Source: Ephemerocybe angulata (taxonomy: Eukaryota; Basidiomycota; Agaricomycetes; Agaricales; Psathyrellaceae). From it: a stretch of 64,000 bases of DNA. Below are positions 57,270 through 64,000 of this stretch, one piece after another (positions within the stretch are counted from its first letter, which is position 1; the number at the start of each line of letters is the position of its first letter). The notes under the pieces were generated by a model. The model saw only the letters and a list, made by a program, of their open reading frames with translations, was not told the DNA's origin and did not search any database. The stretch lies in the NCBI GenBank assembly GCA_013368325.1, contig JAACJK010000165.1, forward strand, positions 930,001 to 994,000, given 5' to 3'. A program made the translations under genes and the position numbers.

Positions 57270-58217
57270 TCACTGTTCAATAACAAGGGTAGAAGTAGAG
57301 ATGTGACGTCGAAGGAAGGTACGCGCTGAACCACTCGTGTTCCTCAACGTCAGGTTGTTTAGCTGGGTAGGGGTCCTGGGATGGCGATGAACAATACCGA
57401 ACGTCTCCAGGTGGCGCTCGAGCATTTGGAAGTCATCGAAGGTGAGAGACTGAAGGTAAAGAATTGAGTTAATGAGCTCAATTATGCTTGACAGGTCATC
57501 CTCGGGAAATCCATATGTACCGGGGTAAATGTTGGTGACTGTGAGCGAGGTGATAAGAGCGAGAACATCGTGAGGATTGTGCGTCGACGCGAGGAAGGCG
57601 AGGAGGTTGACGGCGTCGATCGAGAGTGATGTGAGACTTGTAGGATCGTCGAGATGGATAGGCAGACCGACATCGGGAGCACCGACGTCATCTATAGAAG
57701 ACTCGATGACCAGCTGTTCCACTGCAGGAAGGTATCTTGGGTCCAATAAGTTCCCAATGCGCACAAGTGAAGACCTCCACCGTGTACGGACAACGAGCCT
57801 CGTGATCCTGGCGGCCTCCTTCGCGATTAACTCCCCCAATAAGCGCGCTGCTGCACCCTCCCGCTCCATCCTCCTGTCGGCCCCATCCACTAGCGTCCCA
57901 GGAAGGAGATATATGGCAAGGGGTAGATCCCCGGACCTCGTCAAGTAGTTCGATGTTGGGGCACTGTCCAATGTATAGGTCTCGACAGGACTGTCCGGAT
58001 GGATAACCAACGTGGTCCAAAGTGATGGTTCGTTGAGTATGAAGCGGTTGAGTGACCTAGACACAAGACCGAGATACCCTCGCGGTCGCCCGTTTTGAAT
58101 ATCCTCGGTGCGCCTAAGGCATAGAAGGGATGTGGATAGTTGGAGGATGCGAAGGAGGCTGCCTTGGTCGATTCTTTCGATGCCAGGACGTCCGTCAAGC
58201 ACTACGTTTGCCTGCAT
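57270..58217 (-). CDS. F-box/LRR-like protein
   Basis: One long exon from the ATG at 58215-58217 gives about 315 residues; the frame is open for a further 42 codons upstream without an ATG, so an upstream exon is possible. RGYLGLVSRSLNRFILNEPS and LWTTLVIHPD match the second half of the Agaricomycete F-box-like motif (VCRxWRxxxLxxPxLW). ITRLVVRTRW, YLPAVEQLVIES, TSLTSLSIDAVNLLAFL, VLALITSLTVTNI and YLQSLTFDDFQML look like irregular leucine-rich repeats. The role in substrate choice for an SCF ligase is inferred from the family. Confidence 0.7.
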   Translation of the reverse strand: MQANVVLDGRPGIERIDQGSLLRILQLSTSLLCLRRTEDIQNGRPRGYLGLVSRSLNRFILNEPSLWTTLVIHPDSPVETYTLDSAPTSNYLTRSGDLPLAIYLLPGTLVDGADRRMEREGAAARLLGELIAKEAARITRLVVRTRWRSSLVRIGNLLDPRYLPAVEQLVIESSIDDVGAPDVGLPIHLDDPTSLTSLSIDAVNLLAFLASTHNPHDVLALITSLTVTNIYPGTYGFPEDDLSSIIELINSILYLQSLTFDDFQMLERHLETFGIVHRHPRTPTQLNNLTLRNTSGSARTFLRRHISTSTLVIEQ

Positions 58218-58705
58218 CTTGAAGGGAGCTAGTATGCGTAACAGAATTCGGGTGGGATTCGTAGCCAGAAAGACAGCCGTTCGTACTTCTGAATAGAGGA
58301 GGGACGCGAGCAAGTTGTTATGAGATGCCTCAAAGCCCCCCAAAGCATCTTACCGACCTCCGAGTAACGCCCACCCCAATCCTAATCTGCCCTCTACCTC
58401 GAGGCATGGGTATGGCGGCTGGCGAAGTTTAACTAGACTGCGTGGCTTTGAATAGGCATTTTGTGGTGGGTCGCATCCCGTCACAGTGAAGTCAGTCGCG
58501 GGATCGCTCGGTATACGTGCGAGATTCAATGGCAACGTGCTTCCGGATTTCCGATTTGCAAAGTCCCATCTCAGGGTTACAGTGATCGACCGCGAGAGTT
58601 AGTGTGCATGCATAATTGCAAATCATCGTTATCTTCTCCCATTGTGCCATGCACAGTCCACGCTCGCGTCCTCGCATTATTACATACATCTCTGACTCGG
58701 AGTTA
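58218..58705. other. Intergenic, with possible 5' exon of the F-box/LRR gene
   Basis: The coding frame of the F-box/LRR gene continues to about 58343 without ATG, so an upstream exon may lie here. Otherwise nothing is seen. Confidence 0.4.
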
Positions 58706-58935
58706 TGGCGGGCCGTTTGTATAAATATTCAGCGCGCAAATATTCGGCTCCGCGCGCATAATTTTGGCCTTCGCGCGCAAATCTGAGGTGATAACGGCAT
58801 GAAATCACAACGCGCATCCAGCGCGCAAATTTCGGGTCAGCGCGCAAATCTTTGGTGGGACAGCGCAAAAATCGAGGCGCGCGCAAATCCAGCGCGCAAA
58901 TTCACATCAAGAGCGCAAATGCAGATAGGAGCTCC
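58706..58935 (+). repeat. Left terminal inverted repeat
   Basis: It pairs with 59664-59888 in reverse complement. It contains about eight copies or near-copies of GCGCGCAAAT, including one extra CCAGCGCGCAAAT unit absent from the right arm. Confidence 0.85.
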
Positions 58936-59663
58936 CCCAATAAGGCGGTATGGCGTGGTCTGGGCATTCGTCGTCTCTGGGATTGACGTCGTCGGTCTAG
59001 GTTCCATACCTGCATTATGGATGCATTGAGTATGAGCCGCTCGGGTATCCCTCAAGATAAGCACCATCTCCTGAACAGCGGTCTATGGCTCACCTTTGTT
59101 GGTGGTGCTCTCAGCACTATCCTTGGTATATAGTTTGTATATAGTGGAATGGGACCGATGTAGGTTTGAATCAGTACCCGCTCTCAAGTTCGGGTGGAAA
59201 GGTAATACTACGGCGACGTTAGGTTTAAGCCTATCACACATATGCCCAATCAGTACATCATGCCATCTTCGCCCTCCTATTCATTGTGTTAGACAGCACG
59301 ACTCTGCCTCCAACTAGTACTATTGCACAGACTCGGATATCAGGGGTATGGTGTGTTATCTTACCAGTGATACAAGCGCGTCCATACGGGCGCTTGATGG
59401 CCTCGTTCTCACGCTCGCGAGCCCTACAGATGGGTCGCCCGCTCGGGCTGCTTTCTCCTTAGTCTATACTCGTACGCAGGTTATCTCCTTTCTTCTTTAA
59501 CCGTTCTCTACGAGTCGAGACCACATAACGAAGGCTATGTGGTTTCCACAGGGACGATTGGGCACGCCGCATCGCGGTGCCGGCGATGCAAGTCAGATGC
59601 ATCCCATGGGGCTTCGTTGGGCAATCTGACCAGTATCAGGGACCCTAACTCTATGATTCTGCG

Positions 59664-59888
59664 TTATCTTGTGAGCCCCTATTTGAGTTTGTGCGCTTGA
59701 TGTGAATTTGCGCGCGCCTCGATTTTTGCGCTGTCCCACCAAAGATTTGCGCGCTGACCCGAAATTTGCGCGCTGGATGCGCGTTGTGATTTCATGCCGT
59801 TATCACCTCAGATTTGCGCGCGAAGGCCAAAATTATGCACGCGGAGCCGAATATTTGCGCGCTGATTATTTATACAAACGGCCCGCCA
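59664..59888 (-). repeat. Right terminal inverted repeat
   Basis: Reverse complement of the left arm, ending GGCCCGCCA then TA. Similarity fades inward around the GCCCCTATTTGAG/AGATAGGAGCTC boundary. Confidence 0.85.
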
Positions 59889-60040
59889 TACGGAGTAAGG
59901 CCCGTTCGCCCTAATACAATAGACAGGGAGAACCATGAGTTAGGAGATATTACAAACATCATCACGATGACATATTATGTTATAATATGCACAACAAGGC
60001 ACACATGTAGAAAGTACCGCATTGCAAGCCCCAGGCCGAA

Positions 60041-60923
60041 CTATCGCGTTTCCTCAATCTTCCTATACGCCTTAATAAACCTAAGTGGATCCGTTTATTC
60101 AGTCGACGATCTTTTTTATCTGGGGAGAGGGGGATATACGTACCAATTGGAGACTGTTAGTTCACTTAAACCAAGGTCTACAGCAATTTCTTTCTGTCGT
60201 CGCTCTGAGGGTTGCTTGTTGCGCGCATACTCTTGGCCCAACCTTGATTTCTCTTCCTTTGTCAATCTCCGTACAACTTTGGGCTTTGTTCCGTCAGGAA
60301 GAAGTCGACGTGGGGCATCCTTCCGTTCGCGATAGAACCTAAGTAAATCCGTTTATTTATATGATAATCCTTTTTATCCAGAGAGAGAGAGAGGGATAGA
60401 CGTACCACTTGGAGACTCTTAGCTCACTTAGACCGATTTCTAGAGCAATTTCTTTTTGTCGTTGCTCTGAGGGATTCGCGTTGAGTGCATACTCATGCTC
60501 CAACCTCGATTTCTGCTCCGGTGTTGGTCGCAACCTGGGCTCAAGCTTGGTTCCATCGGGAAGAAGTCGACGTGGGGCATCATTCCGTTCACGAAGGAAC
60601 CTGGTGAGGTTGGCTGTAAGCGGTATAGTAACTATCGGAGGAGTTCCTGAGACATACCACCGGGACACCTTCTCAAACGTCAAACCAAGATCTCTGGCCA
60701 AATCTTTGCGCTTCTCTATAGTTGGTTCCGGAGTGTGCTCAAAGACGATCTGGAGCGCTTCGGCCTGATCCTTCGTTAGACGAACTTTGGTTCGCTTTGG
60801 CTTTGGATTTGAGCTGGACGGCTCCTCAGGATCTAAGGATGGACTGTATGATGGCACGCCGAAGTCAGGATGCTGGTTCTCGCTGTTAAGGAGGTCATAA
60901 ATATTGCTCCGGCGTGCTGACAT
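60041..60923 (-). CDS. Triple-homeodomain protein
   Basis: Four exons (60923-60658, 60600-60406, 60338-60144, 60080-60041) give 231 residues from MSARRSNIYDLLNSENQ. Three homeodomain-like units follow. HD1 has RLTKDQAEALQIVFEHTPEP and LARDLGLTFEKVSRWFLRER. HD2 has RPTPEQKSRLEHEYALNANP and ALEIGLSELRVSKWFYRERK. HD3 has RLTKEEKSRLGQEYARNKQP and AVDLGLSELTVSNWFIKAYR. Exons 2 and 3 are both exactly 195 nt, and every intron falls inside the codon for the invariant Trp48. In all three units Asn51, which contacts DNA in nearly all homeodomains, is replaced (Arg, Arg, Lys). It is nuclear by family; the DNA target is unknown. It is not a normal HD1/HD2 mating-type gene. Confidence 0.82.
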
Positions 60924-62739
60924 TCTGACGGAGAATGTGGAGTCGACTGAGCGTAGGGGCGTTGAGTAGAGGGGAAGTGAAGACCTAAAAGGCCGCCTTG
61001 CTTTTACAGCAAGTTTTCTTATAAATTGAAGCATGGCTCTTGCGCATGTTGCTTTGTACCGCGGGAAGGTGAATAGTTGCATTGTCACTCCAGCATGTGC
61101 TTTGTCCGAGTGAGTATTACCCCCGCTCCTGTTTCATTCAAGTGCGCCCAATGTTTCTTCAATTTCAAAGCACAATGGCCATGCATTCCACATCAACAGC
61201 TCGACGTTCTAACCCAAAGCAACGTCGTACTGATGCACTTCCAGTTCTAACAAAGCACTCTCCTCCCCGCCTGTAGAGCACACATTTATGCTTTGTGCCA
61301 CGCGTAATATAGTATACTATATACACCCAAGTCCAGCAAAGAAAGATAATAGGCCATTTTAACCAGGCTACCGCACACTCCCACACTCATCGAAGTGTTA
61401 CACCCTCTTGGAAATATTATCTGGAAATAAGCGCCCATAATCCTGCCTCGTTCTCGCAGGATGCAATGGAAGCTTGGAGGATCTTTACAAATTCTTAGAA
61501 CCACGATCTATAAAAAGCTTAATTATAGATGTAACTCGTGGATTTGGGGGTTCTTTCTACCAGTGCTCTCAGTCTCGGCTATACCAGAGACGCCCGCAGC
61601 ATACTTACCTTGATAACCTGCTCAGAGCGTGCATCGTGAAGTAGCTCTCTGGGACGAGTTTTCAGAATCGGTTCTAGGGTTTCGGACTCGGGAGAGAATA
61701 TCAGTGGTGGAAGAATGGCCCGGTGTTCCCTTCTTATTCGGTATGATGGCTCTTGTTTGGAACCGCGCGTTCATACCACATTTGCCTCGTTCCCGAGGAA
61801 TGACGCAAGGCTGTGGAGGATCTTGGGATTAGCCTTTCGGGAACGGGGACTTGAGATGGTCAGGCGGCTTCAGGTTCAACCTTATAGCTAGTAGATTCGG
61901 CTCCTTATTCCTCACGTATTCCGAAATCTCGAGATATCGAAGTTCCTTCCACTGGGCTGGTTATATTAGAGTATTTGGGACAGGTACAAGAGGAGTAATG
62001 CAAGTACCAGTGCGATTCTGAAAGATAGGCTTCTCCGACAAATATCTAATGCCCCATTCGCGTCTCATATGCATTTTACCCGTGTTCTGTACTCCCTGCA
62101 ATAGATCACTTGGTGGGCGCCTAATTTATCTTCCGCTCTCGACACAATTACTGGCAACGTAAACACTCATATTTTGGCGGGGCTCCATTGCTTGTACAGT
62201 ATCCTTTTCAGTAGTTATCATGTCCTACGAGCGCGTTGAATCTCGCTCTAACGTATGACACTGGGGGTCCGCGGATGGATTCATCCCCCCACCCCATTTA
62301 CGATGATCACCTTGATCACCGCAGCAGTTCGTATGGACTCCATTTCCGTCGTTGGATACATCGGATGAATCACATGTGTTGTCAGGCCATATCCCAATTT
62401 CACTTACCTGCCGCACGAAGCCCACGACCGATATGTACCTCCTTCCCGAACTATGATCAAGATTTAAATTCGGGGTGGGGCTAGAACGGGGAGGAACGTT
62501 GGAAATAGGTACCTCCAAGCTCCCCCGGTGTCTAGGCACAGGATGTACCCCTGGGTCCGTTCCACACGACAGAACTCATGCACGGGCATATTGTCACCCC
62601 GACCATCTGGCTACACACATCCGACAGAAACTTGATGAAGTTCGTCGCAGGAGCATGTATGGCGCCGAGTTTGACGCATCCGATCGCCGCTTCCACCACC
62701 ACCGCCTCATGGTCCCCTCTCGAGTCGCCCTCCTCATCC
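60924..62739. other. Intergenic, 1.8 kb
   Basis: No gene is supported. ATAAGCGCCC at 61427-61436 is another copy of the dispersed motif. The phrase TGGAGGATCTT recurs (about 61474 and 61814). The proximal 60 bp before 62740 match the region upstream of SPC-A. Confidence 0.45.
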
Positions 62740-63297
62740 ATGCGCGTTAATCTCAGCCTCCTCCTCGCTACAATCCTCCCACTCTCACTCGCAGTTCCAC
62801 TCCAGCGTAATAATGACCCTCAGCTCTTGCCTCGCCAGAGGGTCCACAAGATCGGCCCTGTTGCTGTATATGACACGGTCGTGACATGTACGCTCGTCGT
62901 CAAGCCTGTGCGGAGGCCCAGCAAGATCCCGGCGAGCATCGAGCTTAGTGGTGGTGCGTTTCTTGTGCCCATCGTCGTCGTACTTATATCTCAGTGTTCA
63001 CGTCGAACAGTCATTGGAAGGACGCTCGCGTTTGGATCGCATTCTGGAATGATCAATGTACGTCTATCTCTGGCTTTGACTCCTAGCATAACCTGAACTC
63101 TCTTTCAGTCCGGTAGCATCACCACGGTGGAAGGGCCTAGCTGGTGGAATGGCGAATACACTGTGACGGAGATCATCAGCGCAGTCAACTCGACGGCCGA
63201 GGAGACGGCGGCGGTTATGACCAGCTGGGCCGGGAAAGCCAGGCTGCCTGGCGCGTTCTCTGGGACGGATTGGAACGTGCGTTCTGTTACTTGCTGA
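62740..63297 (+). CDS. Small secreted protein, convergent partner (SPC-B)
   Basis: Three exons (62740-62950, 63011-63057, 63109-63297) give 148 residues. The signal peptide MRVNLSLLLATILPLSLAVP is identical to that of SPC-A, and the mature protein is nearly identical (CTLVVKPVRRPSKIPASIEL, SGSITTVEGPSWWNGEYTVT, KARLPGAFSGTDWNVRSVTC). Differences are mostly silent or conservative, suggesting the protein is under constraint. It ends at Cys, without the 13-residue extension of SPC-A. It is convergent with the multi-unit peptide precursor, about 90 bp stop to stop. Function unknown. Confidence 0.78.
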
Positions 63298-63388
63298 TGA
63301 GAACCTGAGCGAGGAATACGGACATAGGTAGAGTACAAGAATATCATGTCATTTGTTTGATAACTCATCTATATACCACCAGCGCTAT

Positions 63389-64000
63389 CTACCAACTCGG
63401 GCGGTTCGGATGATCACCACGTTCCACGATCTCGCGCTCGAGCTGCCGCCTCCGGAGCGCTGTGCGAAGTCCGCGCTGCACGAGCTCCTCGCGCCTGCGG
63501 ATATACCCAGTCCTGAAATTACCCGTGCCACTGCGGCGCTCCAGGAGTTCCTCTTCGAGTTCGCGCCGCTGAGACTCGGCGTCTGGGGAGGATGGTGCAG
63601 CTGCCTGATTGCTCCCAAAGACCTTATTCTTCAGTTTGCGGAGTCCTGAGCGCAGACCGCGCTCCAGGAGTTCCAATTCGAGTTCGCGCCGCTGGACCTC
63701 GGCGTCTGGGGGTGGTGCACTGCTCCCTCCGAAGACTTTGTTCTTCAGGTTGCGGAGACCGGAGCGCAGACCGCGCTCCAGGAGTTCCAATTCGAGTTCG
63801 CGCCGCTGGACCTCGGCGTCTGGGGAGGGTTGTGCACTGCTCCCTCCGAAGACCTTGTTCTTCAGTTTCTGGAGACCGGAACGCAGACCGCGTTCCTCAA
63901 GGGTGAGAGCGTCAAAGTCGAAACCCCGGGCCTCTACGGTGGACTCGTAGGAGAGGTCCCGAGCGGCGAGGGAGGTGAGGTCATTTGTCGCCTGAAGGTT
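63389..64000 (-). CDS. Secreted peptide precursor with RR-bounded tandem units (SPR-B), 5' partial
   Basis: Exon 2 starts at about 63991 after an ...ACCTTCAG acceptor and opens ATNDLTSLAARDLSYESTV, matching SPR-A. The signal-peptide exon is outside the window. It then carries repeated units of 38-41 residues, each ending with RR (Kex2-like), with boundaries at 63800-63808, 63686-63694 and 63563-63571. The shared core is ELLERGLRSGLRNLKNKVFG, followed by a Ser/Ala/Pro and PDAEVQRR spacer. A fourth, diverged unit and an Arg-rich tail ending HPNRPSW close the protein. The unit has an acidic lead and a cationic amphipathic-looking core. It resembles fungal Kex2-processed repeat proteins; the peptide activity is unknown. 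Confidence 0.82.
   Translation of the reverse strand, partial: NLQATNDLTSLAARDLSYESTVEARGFDFDALTLEERGLRSGLQKLKNKVFGGSSAQPSPDAEVQRRELELELLERGLRSGLRNLKNKVFGGSSAPPPDAEVQRRELELELLERGLRSGLRKLKNKVFGSNQAAAPSSPDAESQRRELEEELLERRSGTGNFRTGYIRRREELVQRGLRTALRRRQLEREIVERGDHPNRPSW
63563..63920 (-). repeat. Tandem coding repeats of SPR-B (units of 114-123 bp)
   Basis: Three well-conserved units (about 63800-63920, 63686-63799 and 63563-63685) keep frame and are strongly alike at DNA level, so the expansion is recent. Confidence 0.85.

Larger units (their letters stand above)
58706..59888. mobile_element. Non-autonomous terminal-inverted-repeat DNA element, 1,183 bp
   Basis: The ends are inverted repeats of roughly 220 bp (about 58706-58935 and 59664-59888) starting TGGCGGGCCGTTTGTATAAA. 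They are nearly identical except for a 13 bp unit gained in the left arm. A TA dinucleotide flanks both ends (58704-58705 and 59889-59890), fitting a Tc1/mariner-type TA target duplication; CGGAGT also occurs just outside both ends. The interior of about 730 bp has no transposase. The arms are packed with the motif GCGCGCAAAT. I read this as a MITE-like element mobilised in trans. Confidence 0.85.

Noticed and set aside
58680..58886. Similar short frames found in both arms of the inverted-repeat element
   Set aside because: They are the same inverted repeat read twice, not paralogous genes.
60041..60923. Homeodomain mating-type (matA/HD) locus
   Set aside because: There is no divergent HD1/HD2 pair and no MIP or beta-flanking gene nearby, and the domains lack Asn51. 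The triple repeat architecture is different.

Overview
This window is nuclear DNA of a filamentous basidiomycete, almost certainly an Agaricomycete. The genes are split by many 45-70 nt GT-AG introns. The families present are typical of mushroom-forming fungi: DUF6534-type membrane proteins, BTB and F-box proteins, a C2-domain membrane protein, a diverged G-alpha protein and many small secreted proteins. A Tad1-like LINE is also present. The species cannot be named from the sequence alone.

Layout. 1-8.0 kb: a minus-strand LINE with ORF1, a small linking ORF and an ORF2 (endonuclease, reverse transcriptase, RNase H) that runs off the left edge. 8.0-12.4 kb: no convincing gene. 12.4-14.9 kb: C2-domain membrane protein (+). 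15.6-17.0 kb: diverged actin (-). 18.8-29.1 kb: a mirror-image duplication, DUF6534 (+), IML2 remnant (-), IML2-a (-), IML2-b (+), DUF6534 (-). 30.1-31.1 kb: BTB protein. 33.4-40.8 kb: two inverted paralogues of a small cysteine-repeat secreted protein enclosing COG6 (-) and a secreted SnoaL-like protein (+). 43.1-44.4 kb: a convergent pair of secreted-protein genes. 44.9-47.1 kb: G-alpha-like protein. 47.7-49.4 kb: broken FAD-linked oxidase. 50.6-52.5 kb: F-box protein. 53.1-54.0 and 54.5-56.1 kb: two genes of unknown function. 57.3-58.2 kb: F-box/LRR-like protein. 58.7-59.9 kb: a 1.18 kb terminal-inverted-repeat element. 60.0-60.9 kb: a protein with three tandem homeodomains. 62.7-64.0 kb: a second, inverted copy of the convergent secreted pair, cut by the right edge.

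The most notable content is the secreted-peptide material. One gene family carries a repeated peptide unit bounded by dibasic RR sites, with one unit at 43 kb and about four at 64 kb. Its convergent neighbour encodes another small secreted protein, and the two genes have been duplicated together. A separate family has an invariant C-x2-C-x14-C unit present twice in each of two paralogues. Core housekeeping genes (COG6, actin) sit among these fast-changing accessory genes, and inverted local duplication is the main theme of the window. How these genes work together is not shown by the sequence. The clearest functional link is the co-duplicated convergent secreted pair.
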